Source of the DNA: Anaerolineaceae bacterium
GTDB taxonomy: Bacteria; Chloroflexota; Anaerolineae; Anaerolineales; Anaerolineaceae
Reading direction: 5' to 3'
Length of the DNA stretch: 8,490 bases
Assembly (NCBI GenBank): GCA_014860845.1
Contig: JACZIY010000612.1
Coordinates: 1 to 8,490, forward strand
Each line of letters starts with the position of its first letter. The first letter of the stretch is position 1. Below, piece after piece: positions 1 through 6,500 of the stretch. The position numbers and the translations under genes are program-made. Below the pieces are notes generated by a model. The model was not told where the DNA came from, did not search any database, and saw only the letters and a program-made list of their open reading frames with translations.

Positions 1-240
1 AGCTCTGGTTCCATAGCAGTAGGGATCATTCTGGGCTCATATTTCATATCCATTATTGCCGGAATGAACGAGAACTTTGAATTCCTCAAGCATTTCACGC
101 CCTTTTACTATTACGACGCTGGTGAAATCTTCCGCACAGGCCAATTGAACACAACCTATGTGTGTGTATCCGTTGCCATCATTGTGGTATGTTTGATCGT
201 CGCCTATTCTGTCTACAACCAACGCGATTTGAATATGTAA
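1..240 (+). CDS. ABC-2 type transporter permease, C-terminal fragment
   Basis: This reading frame is open from the first base and ends at TAA 238-240, giving 79 residues of a protein that starts outside the window. Two hydrophobic membrane-spanning stretches are visible, at about residues 1-21 and 54-75. They are joined by a polar loop containing FTPFYYYDAGEIFRTG, and the protein ends in a short polar tail (YNQRDLNM). A loop with 'TPF.Y.....I', a last helix and a Y..RDL ending are typical of the last part of ABC-2 family permeases, the membrane subunits of ABC exporters. The substrate cannot be told from this fragment, and the ATPase partner is expected upstream, outside the window. The gene converges on the SDR gene, with a GC-rich palindrome directly behind its stop codon. 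The family call is by sequence style only. The membrane-protein nature is clear; the exact family is less so. Confidence 0.75.
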   Translation, partial: SSGSIAVGIILGSYFISIIAGMNENFEFLKHFTPFYYYDAGEIFRTGQLNTTYVCVSVAIIVVCLIVAYSVYNQRDLNM

Positions 241-246
241 ATGTTC

Positions 247-267
247 GGGCGGGTTCAGAACCCGCCC
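247..267. repeat. GC-rich perfect palindrome between convergent genes
   Basis: GGGCGGGTTC (247-256) is followed by one A and then its exact reverse complement GAACCCGCCC (258-267). In RNA this gives at least an 8-bp, mostly G:C stem with a 5-base loop. It sits 6 bases after the permease stop, and the next base begins the SDR stop codon (268-270), so it could act as a terminator or transcript-stabilising hairpin for both genes. There is no T-run on either strand, so it is not a classic intrinsic terminator. From memory, palindromes of the TAGGGGCGGGTT...AACCCGCCC type are dispersed in many copies in some Chloroflexota and other genomes. That it is a family member is an inference. Confidence 0.6.
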
Positions 268-1251
268 CTACATACCATACGCCTTTAAAATCCGTTCGAT
301 TTCGGCGTGATCAGCTGTGTCAACTTTGCATCGTTCCGGATCGGCTTCAAACTGGGCAATGGTGCGCTTGATGCCCTGGTGGAAGGGGATCACCGCCTGA
401 TACTCAGGTACATAGCTCTTGATCTTGCTATTATCAAAAATCACGCTCCAGCTCTTATCACCGATCAACGTGCCCAGATAATCCGGTGCAACTGTGACGA
501 TGAACTCGGATGCGATATGCACAATGTTTGGCTCCACGCCAACGGCTGACCCAATGGCGCGATAGATGTCATTCCAGGTCAGGCGTTCATCTGATGTGAT
601 GTGGAAGGCTTGACCCAAAGTTCCTGGATGCCCGAGCAATCCCAGAAATCCAACTGCGAAATCATCGGCATGCGTGACCGTCCATAACGACGTACCATCC
701 CCATGCACAATCACCGGCAAACCCTTGCGCATCCTGTCCACAATGGTGAACTTATCCCAATCTCCAACCGCAATCGGGATGTATTTATCATAGGTATGCG
801 AAGGACGCACGATCGTCACCGGGAAACCCTGCTCACGATAGGCCTGTATCAGACGCTCCTCACAAGCAATTTTATTGCGCGAGTACTGCCAGAAGGGATT
901 GTGCAACGGGGTCGATTCGCGGATGATCACACTGCTGGGTGGTTTCTGATAGGCAGATGCTGAGCTGATGAACACAAACTGCCCGGTTTTGCCTGCGAAG
1001 AGCGCAAGATCACGTTCGATATCCTGCTGAGTGAAGGCAATCCAGTCCACCACCACATCAAAAGTCTCATCCCCCAACACATTCTGGGTCTGTGCCAGAT
1101 TGTGAAAATCCGCAGTCAACCAGCGAGCACCAGGGATGTCCACCTGTGTCTTGCCGCGATTGAGCAAGGTCAGCTCAATGCCACGCGCAATCGCCAGTCT
1201 GGAAACGGAGGTGCTGATGTTACCACTGCCACCAATGAAGATTACTTTCAT
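268..1251 (-). CDS. NAD-dependent epimerase/dehydratase-like SDR protein
   Basis: A 327-residue protein of the extended/atypical short-chain dehydrogenase/reductase type. The N-terminus is a Rossmann beta-alpha-beta unit with the dinucleotide-binding loop GGSGNIS at residues 7-13, followed at the end of beta-2 by LLNRGKT, where the arginine suggests possible NADP preference. The segment DVVVDWIAF fits the fourth strand, VFISSASAYQ (about 93-101) supplies the catalytic-site serine, and YSRNK places the YxxxK pair at Y123 and K127, 24 residues after S99. All expected active-site residues are therefore present. The C-terminal third (WTVTHADDFAVG onward) is the substrate-binding part, so the substrate cannot be named; a nucleotide-sugar or similar small molecule is likely. 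The start has a purine-rich site (AGAGGA) 6 bases upstream. It lies 125 bp downstream of the YjjG-like gene on the same strand. That gap has only a poor promoter-like pair (TTTTAA 17 bp from TATATA, plus-strand positions 1283-1311). Confidence 0.88.
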   Translation of the reverse strand: MKVIFIGGSGNISTSVSRLAIARGIELTLLNRGKTQVDIPGARWLTADFHNLAQTQNVLGDETFDVVVDWIAFTQQDIERDLALFAGKTGQFVFISSASAYQKPPSSVIIRESTPLHNPFWQYSRNKIACEERLIQAYREQGFPVTIVRPSHTYDKYIPIAVGDWDKFTIVDRMRKGLPVIVHGDGTSLWTVTHADDFAVGFLGLLGHPGTLGQAFHITSDERLTWNDIYRAIGSAVGVEPNIVHIASEFIVTVAPDYLGTLIGDKSWSVIFDNSKIKSYVPEYQAVIPFHQGIKRTIAQFEADPERCKVDTADHAEIERILKAYGM

Positions 1252-1376
1252 TTTGGATCCTCTTTCTTCAGGGAGCCCCTGATATATAATCTTTTTGGGT
1301 ATTACTTAAAAGGAATGTTCAGATTGGTAACGAATGTCTGTTTAAATTCTATCAAAATCGGAGCAGAATAAAATCG

Positions 1377-2072
1377 TTAAGCGTGACCAATCTTGAGGAT
1401 AACGAGCAACTCTGCCAGATCACGGATCTCATACGTAATCGGGTAGCCATTCTTATCCTGCTCACCGCGCGGGTTATACCAGCAGGTATTCAATCCATAC
1501 CCCACACCACCAGCCATGTCCGAACTGAGGCTATCCCCAATCACCAGCACATTTTCTTTGGCGGGTTGCCCGATCCCGGCGAAAACGGTGTCAAAGAAAC
1601 CCTGCGCAGGCTTGAACACTCCGATGGCTTCCGAGGTGAAAATAAACGGAAAATAGCGCCCCAACCCAGACAACCGGATGCGTGAATGCTGCACATCATT
1701 AATCCCATTGGTAATGATCGCCATGCGGAAACGACCCTGCAATTGGTCCAACACCTGCAGTGTCCCCGGAATCAAATGTGTCGATCGCCCCAGGTAATGC
1801 AGATAGGTCTTGCTGAATTCCAATGCATCCTGATCGATCCCCAACTCAACAAACAGATCCGCAAAACGTTGCCAGCGCAAATCCATCAGCGTGATTGTCT
1901 GTTCTTCGAGTCGTTTCCACATCCCCTGGTTGATACGTTTGTAAGCCGTAGCTGCTTCTTCATTAAATGACAGCTTGTAATGCGCGAACACGTTCTGCAG
2001 CGCTTCCTCTTCCGCGCCATCATAAGCAAACAGCGTTCCATCAGCGTCGAATAATAGCCAGTTATAGGGCAT
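1377..2072 (-). CDS. yjjG: YjjG-type HAD hydrolase (pyrimidine 5'-nucleotidase)
   Basis: A 231-residue HAD superfamily phosphatase with a helical cap, close in length and pattern to E. coli YjjG, which dephosphorylates dUMP, dTMP and non-canonical pyrimidine nucleotides and so cleans the nucleotide pool in the cytoplasm. All four catalytic motifs are visible. Motif I is FDADGTLF with nucleophile D9 and acid/base D11. Motif II is IITNG with T121. Motif III is the lysine of VFKP, K154. Motif IV is GDSLSSD with D180 and D185. The family-typical ITNG, SE..GVFKP, GG...GL.TCW.N pattern supports YjjG over a generic HAD protein. The start has GGGAG 6 bases upstream. It is the first gene after the repeat-bounded element and probably has its own promoter close to the element's edge. 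The exact substrate in this organism is an inference. Confidence 0.87.
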   Translation of the reverse strand: MPYNWLLFDADGTLFAYDGAEEEALQNVFAHYKLSFNEEAATAYKRINQGMWKRLEEQTITLMDLRWQRFADLFVELGIDQDALEFSKTYLHYLGRSTHLIPGTLQVLDQLQGRFRMAIITNGINDVQHSRIRLSGLGRYFPFIFTSEAIGVFKPAQGFFDTVFAGIGQPAKENVLVIGDSLSSDMAGGVGYGLNTCWYNPRGEQDKNGYPITYEIRDLAELLVILKIGHA

Positions 2073-2091
2073 AATTTACTCCCAGGTTTAG

Positions 2092-2120
2092 TATTTAACA
2101 ATTGTAATAGTTTTTTACAA
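2092..2120 (-). promoter_or_regulatory. Weak candidate promoter for the yjjG-like gene
   Basis: On the minus strand TTGTAA (2120-2115) and TAAATA (2097-2092) are separated by 17 bp and lie upstream of the ATG at 2072. Both boxes are poor matches to the sigma-70 consensus. The same bases also contain a 6-bp AT inverted repeat (2102-2107 with 2115-2120). The site ends exactly where the repeat-bounded element begins at 2121, so an insertion there would have spared it. Confidence 0.22.
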
Positions 2121-2143
2121 AGTTTAAAGTGGACAGTTGACAG
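2121..2143. repeat. Left outer inverted repeat, 23 bp
   Basis: This is a perfect reverse complement of 2817-2839. It starts AGTTTAAAGTGGAC and ends in GTTGACAG. Pairing stops at the next base on both the outside (2120 versus 2840) and the inside (2144 versus 2816). Confidence 0.9.
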
Positions 2144-2187
2144 TTGAAAGGGAAAAATAGTCGATAGTCGACAGTTGACAGTTGAAA
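2132..2187. repeat. Left-arm direct repeats with 38-bp period
   Basis: The 18-base word GACAGTTGACAGTTGAAA occurs at 2132-2149 and again at 2170-2187, exactly 38 bp apart. Each copy is two tandem ACAGTTG heptads (2133-2146 and 2171-2184) followed by AAA. The spacer contains ATAGTCGATAGTCG, itself a small tandem duplication. The same heptad core appears in reverse orientation in the right arm. Confidence 0.85.
2164..2185. repeat. Left inner inverted repeat, 22 bp
   Basis: ATAGTCGACAGT followed by TGACAGTTGA matches the reverse complement of 2785-2806 at 21 of 22 positions; the single difference is T versus G at the thirteenth base. The distance from the outer repeat is 20 bp here and 10 bp in the right arm, so the two arms have diverged by insertion or deletion. 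Confidence 0.85.
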
Positions 2188-2204
2188 CCTTGAGCCTGTC
2201 AACT
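2173..2204 (-). repeat. Short hairpin behind the four-helix bundle gene
   Basis: AGTTGACAG (2173-2181) pairs with CTGTCAACT (2196-2204), leaving a 14-base loop. A second overlapping palindrome, CTTGAG (2189-2194) with CTCAAG (2203-2208), competes with it. On the minus strand this lies 12 bp after the stop codon of the four-helix bundle gene (2217-2219), where it could shape or end its transcript. No T-run follows, so a terminator role is uncertain. Confidence 0.45.
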
Positions 2205-2216
2205 CAAGACTATCTT

Positions 2217-2675
2217 CTATTCAACTTTTAGATTACGGTGAAACGCTGTAATTAGTTTTGATATTTCAATTGCTTGATTGTCAAGTTGATGAAAATCTTT
2301 ATCGGAAATCCAGCCTTTTTTTAGAAAAATTTCTAATAATGTCATGGTTTCGTAAAGTGAACCTCGAGCAATCATTAGGAAATGTTTTAATTCTTTTGTT
2401 GAGTGTCTGCCTTTTCCCTCGGCAATATTCATTGGAATGGAAGTAGCAGCGGCTTCCAGTTGTTCCACCAACCTGTAATGTTTTCGGTTTGAAGCGAGAT
2501 TCTCAGCGTGGTCAATCACATTACTGGCAAACTCAATACTCTTCTGCCAGACAATCAGATCTTTATAGGGAAGTTGATAAGGTTGTGGAGTAGATGATGT
2601 TTTTTCAGGTTTGTTGCTAGTCATCAATAATGTTACCTTTCTGTATGATGGATTTTTCGCGTTACCTTTACCCAT
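2217..2675 (-). CDS. Four-helix bundle protein, S23/23S rRNA intervening-sequence family
   Basis: A 152-residue protein whose region from about residue 33 onward matches the S23 four-helix bundle family. It shows YKDLIVWQKSIEFA at the first helix, the conserved SIPMNIAEG (about 79-87, E86) and ISKLITAFHRNL in the last helix. Family members are encoded by intervening sequences inside 23S rRNA genes of some bacteria and also occur as orphan genes; Avd proteins of diversity-generating retroelements are distant relatives. The molecular role of orphan members is not known, although basic surfaces suggest nucleic-acid binding. The first ATG at 2675 has no clear ribosome site. M18 (ATG at 2624) follows AGAAAGG by about 11 bases and gives 135 residues, closer to the usual family length, so the first 17 residues (MGKGNAKNPSYRK...) may not be translated. 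The gene is alone inside an inverted-repeat element and separates two otherwise adjacent minus-strand genes. Confidence 0.9.
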   Translation of the reverse strand: MGKGNAKNPSYRKVTLLMTSNKPEKTSSTPQPYQLPYKDLIVWQKSIEFASNVIDHAENLASNRKHYRLVEQLEAAATSIPMNIAEGKGRHSTKELKHFLMIARGSLYETMTLLEIFLKKGWISDKDFHQLDNQAIEISKLITAFHRNLKVE

Positions 2676-2735
2676 TTTACATAAGAATTATTTTTCCAAA
2701 CGCATTTTTTAACTTTTGACTTTCCATTATTAGTC

Positions 2736-2793
2736 ATTTTCCCCTCTCAACTGTCAACCGTCAACTTTTAACTATTTTCCCCTCTCAACTGTC
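2736..2793. repeat. Right-arm direct repeats with 38-bp period
   Basis: The 20-base word ATTTTCCCCTCTCAACTGTC occurs perfectly at 2736-2755 and 2774-2793, again with a 38-bp period. A third, weaker copy of its CAACTGTC core follows at 2821-2828. These lie upstream of the four-helix bundle gene on its own strand. The period equals that of the left arm, although the repeated words are not identical. Confidence 0.85.
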
Positions 2794-2806
2794 CACTGTC
2801 GACTAT
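2785..2806. repeat. Right inner inverted repeat, 22 bp
   Basis: This is the partner of 2164-2185, matching its reverse complement at 21 of 22 positions. It contains a GTCGAC palindrome (2798-2803). Confidence 0.85.
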
Positions 2807-2816
2807 TTCTTAATCC

Positions 2817-2839
2817 CTGTCAACTGTCCACTTTAAACT
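2817..2839. repeat. Right outer inverted repeat, 23 bp
   Basis: This is the perfect reverse complement of 2121-2143. It ends 7 bp before the stop codon of the neighbouring HAD gene (2847-2849), so the element begins almost immediately after that coding sequence. Confidence 0.9.
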
Positions 2840-2846
2840 ATAAACA

Positions 2847-3515
2847 TCACCTCTTGCCCAAAATTTCCCATTCTTTAAGTATTGCTTCTTCCAATAAGCG
2901 CTGATCCGGATACACCGCCACCGGATGCTCGGCGTTTTCCAGCAAGGGTATGTCCATGAATGTGTCTCCATAGGCATAATCGACACGTTCCACCCCTAGC
3001 CGCGTCAGCACTTCATGGATCTTACGTTCGCTCTTGATCAAGCCATCCACCAGGCGCACCTTACCACCCTCAATCATCACCGGAGACCCGATCGCTTGCA
3101 CACCAATTCGCCGGGCAAAGGCATCCGCAATCGGCTGGACGACGCTACTGGCGATGTAGACCTGCGCACCTTGCTGAACATGCTCCTGCAAACGTGTGAT
3201 CACGTCCTCGCGACGTTTCAACCAAAGATTATGTTCCACCGCCCATTCGCATGCCTGGGCAAACTTCTCCTCGTCCATATCCTTCAACCAGGTCAGGCTC
3301 TTGACCATCAAGCCCTGCCCCCACGGCTGTGGATCAATCAATCCCAGCTTGACCAGCAGGTAGCTCGGCATCATCGAAGCCAGCAACCAGCGCGCCTGCG
3401 CCTTGCTTTGGTGCACCTTAATCCAGTCCAACAACCCCAGGATTGGGGAGCCGGTGGTCAGTGTACCCATCATGTCGGAGATAACGATCATGGGATGAAT
3501 TATAACAGAGCCCAT
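2847..3515 (-). CDS. HAD-superfamily protein, SerB-like, with altered motif I
   Basis: A 222-residue cytoplasmic protein with the HAD-IB layout: motif I near the N-terminus, a helical cap of about residues 25-105, then the core. Motif I reads SDMMGTLT, keeping the nucleophile D14 but having M16 where phosphatases carry the second, acid/base aspartate. Motif II is YIASS (S123), a lysine-rich LIKSERK near 160 can serve as motif III, and motif IV is YGDTFMDIPLL with D184 and D188. The rest of the active site looks intact, so it may be a slow phosphatase, a different kind of transferase or a binding protein. Two starts are possible. M1 at 3515 has GGAG 10 bases upstream; M9 at 3491 lies 7 bases after a perfect TATAAT and places D14 six residues in, which is more usual. 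It follows the giant secreted protein by 28 bp and probably shares its transcript. The substrate is unknown. Confidence 0.82.
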   Translation of the reverse strand: MGSVIIHPMIVISDMMGTLTTGSPILGLLDWIKVHQSKAQARWLLASMMPSYLLVKLGLIDPQPWGQGLMVKSLTWLKDMDEEKFAQACEWAVEHNLWLKRREDVITRLQEHVQQGAQVYIASSVVQPIADAFARRIGVQAIGSPVMIEGGKVRLVDGLIKSERKIHEVLTRLGVERVDYAYGDTFMDIPLLENAEHPVAVYPDQRLLEEAILKEWEILGKR

Positions 3516-3543
3516 GGTCGTTCTTCTCCGACAAAAGGTATTA

Positions 3544-6500
3544 TTAACGCATCGTTAATGGCAGGAAGACCGCGTAAGTATTATCCACCTGCGCCTGTAT
3601 AAAATTACTAAAATCTGATTCAAACCCATCTCCTGCGTAAGCCACCACAGCATACTGATAGCTTTCACCAATCACAGCAGTCAGGTCAACAAATCCCAGA
3701 CCAAAACTACTACCAACAGGTTTAAATATCCTGCCATCGCTGGACCGATAGATCCGGTAACCAGCTACAGCCTCATGCTCGACCGCCTGCCATTCCAGAA
3801 AAACAGAAGAATCGCCAGGTTGAGCTGCACCAATCAACCCCTGGGGAGCTGGTAAGCCGCCTATGGGTACCGTGTGAGTATTGTTTTCATAATTACTTTC
3901 CGGGATGAGTTGTTCATGATTAACCTGAACATACAACACATGCGGGAGGTGCGGGGCTGCAGGCAAAATGAGCGAATCATCAGTCGTGGAGAATTCAGCC
4001 AATATCATTCCCCCGGCTTCGATGGGAATCGGTATCAATAGACTTCCAGCAGGCTCACCTGATCCGGCCAGTGCATCCCAGGTCAGTCTGATTTCCAGCT
4101 GACCACTATCCCGATCACTGGCAAAAAGTGGTCCATTATTCGAAATGGAAACCACAACTGTCAGAGGATCACCACTCACTTGCAGATTGGTGGTATTTGG
4201 ACTTACTGAGGAGACTGAAAAATCTGAGGTGGCACTGTTCACAGAGAAAGCCAGGGGGGATGCAATTTCATCTATGGCGGCTATATCATATCCCATCAAT
4301 TCCAGAGTAGTCTTCATTTGTTGTGAATAGATCGGGCTACTGCCTAGCGAGCTTACCGAATAGGTTTGATTGAACAGTGAATCATAAACCGCTGTTGGCT
4401 GCCAGACCGTCTTGCCACCATTGTTTTGGTAGGTTGGGGCAATTGTGGTGATCGTATTGTTAGAGAAGCTAACAAATGCTTGCGCGATTTCCCCGGTTCC
4501 GATGACAGTCCCCAATGGGTCGCCTGGTAAAACAGTCGGACCACCGGGATCTGCAGCTCCAAATCCCAATGCCCGATAGGTAATCTGCGCTTGCCCATTG
4601 GAATTCATCGTCAACACCGGGCTTTCGGCATGAATTGGGCGGGCATTCGAATCAATCAAAGCACTATATGACCAGGAGCAGCCAGATTCTCCACAGGTCT
4701 GTTTTGCCGCGTATAACAGGCGTTGGTTGCCCACCAATGCCTGTGGATCTGTGGCCACGGTAAAAGCCAGGATCATTTCTCCCGCGGTATCAACTTTCAA
4801 TGAAGGCTCCACGGCTGCTACAGGCAGGCTGGTCAAGGCATTAATTGGGCTTCCTCCTGTTAGTTGGCGATGGTAAATTTGACGGTCATCAACCGTGCTT
4901 AAGTCACTGTCAGCATCTCGTATCCAAACAACCTGTGCTGTTCCTGAGTTTGAATAAGCTACGCTGGCTTCAGCATCTGTTCCATTACTGGTGGAGTCAA
5001 TTGCGGTAATCGAACCCCATGTTGCGCCATTGAAAACAGCAGAGAAAAGGTGAAATTGTCGTTCTGTCAAATTACTAACCGTATTACGCACCCAGATAGC
5101 TGTGACTTCACCATTGGCTGAACATCCGGGTTGAGTACTCTGACAACCAGCCAGGGCAACTCGGCCCTCACCATTGCTATCTTCAGGTGAGGTTAAGTTT
5201 TGAGGTGCACTCCAACCTGTGCCATTCCATAAGGCGTATTGGAGGTGTTGCGCCTGAATAATTTGCTCCAGGGTAGCTGTTTCGGATTCTGCAGCAGACG
5301 CCAGACCGCTCTCCGTCCAGACGGCTATAGCCTTATTAGGTGCATAAAAAGCAACCTGTGGATCGATACCACCCATACTGGAACTGACCTGGTAGACCCC
5401 AATTGTTTGTCCTCCAGACATCAGTCGGGATTGTATATTGTTATTGTCATCAGACCATACTAGCAAGGTGTGACCAAACCCATCAACAGCCAATGCTGGA
5501 GAAGCTGTTGGTGGTGGAGGTGATTCGACAGTGACTAATTTCTGATCCAGTAGTGCATTTGCCGTTGTGGGCAATGTACATGGGTCAGGGTTTGATCCAT
5601 TAAATATATGCTCAGTCCCGGATTTTTTTAGACAAAATGGACAAATACCTGCTTTTGCTGACCATGATACATCTAATTTGTAAAGAAAACATTTCTTTGA
5701 ATCCGACAAATTCCCATTTACAAAAGAAACCGGCATACCAAGGCCAATATTTGGAAGTGCGTGTGCATTTGCACTGATTAACCCAAACAAAACACTCAGG
5801 TCAATGAAGGCGTCCACACCAACAGTGGCTTTCGGAAAAACCAGCATGTTGGTTGAGGTGCCACCTCCAGGTAAAAATTGAATCAATCCACTGGTCGTAA
5901 GAGTAGCATTAAACCACATATCCGCCCCCAGGGTTGCCCCTGCGATGGGTGGAATCCCCATCACATACCGGTAAATGGGGAATTTCCCAGTGTCTAACAC
6001 AGGTATCGTCTTTTCGGGAATATCAATTTCAATTCCACCTGCTACACTACTATTGTATTTTTTTGATGGCCATACAGATTCATCCAGAACTTTTGTGTTC
6101 ACCGTGCCATCATAAACAATACCGGTTGTGTGATCCGGATATAGGTATTGATGGACACTATCATTGAAATTCACGTTATTCCCCATGGGACCGACTTTCG
6201 GGATATCAGTATCTAAATTAGAATTTGATCCAGGGTCACCTGAAGGAAATTGGTAACCATAAATTCCGATATTACCGCCACCAAGGAATATTGATTTTTC
6301 TTTGTATTTCGCGTCAAGGACCCAGGTTGGTGCTGCGACAAAATTTAACTGGATATAATGCTTTGTAATATTTGGGACAACAGCCTGATCACTGATTTCG
6401 ATCAAACCCGTGTGGTTGCCAGGTAGCATTCGGATCATTTTATCTTGCGGAATCGTAGCCTTATAAACCACTGCTTCACATCCCGCCTGACCCGATTTTT

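Larger units (their letters stand above)
2121..2839. mobile_element. Inverted-repeat-bounded element carrying an S23-family gene
   Basis: A 719-bp unit lies between two genes of the same strand. Its two outermost 23 bases (2121-2143 and 2817-2839) are perfect inverted copies. A second pair just inside (2164-2185 and 2785-2806) matches at 21 of 22 positions. Both arms also contain shorter repeats built on ACAGTTG/CAACTGT. The only gene inside is the four-helix bundle protein on the minus strand, and the region is visibly richer in A and T than its neighbours. No transposase is present, so any movement would need help from elsewhere. The arms could pair in RNA and hold the gene in a loop. The conserved ends include TTTAAA on both sides, which could be either part of the repeat or a palindromic target duplication. 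The unit's reality as a repeat structure is seen directly; its mobility is inferred. Confidence 0.6.

Noticed and set aside
1261..1290. TATATA/TATAAT-like words upstream of the SDR gene as a firm promoter
   Set aside because: The paired -35 candidate matches only about half of the consensus; the region is simply AT-rich, so I mention it only in the gene entry.
2217..2675. Four-helix bundle gene as the Avd part of a diversity-generating retroelement
   Set aside because: There is no reverse transcriptase, no template repeat and no adenine-variable repeat in the window. The repeats here are inverted arms, not a template/variable pair.
2132..2793. Repeats with a regular 38-bp period taken as a CRISPR array
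   Set aside because: There are only two perfect copies on each side, with different words, partly self-repeating heptads and no cas genes; the spacers are themselves repeat-like.
3015..3602. A 195-codon open frame on the plus strand
   Set aside because: It lies opposite the SerB-like HAD gene and the end of the giant gene, which have motifs and ribosome sites. Its translation is rich in H, Q and R with no recognisable domain, as expected from the antisense of a coding sequence.
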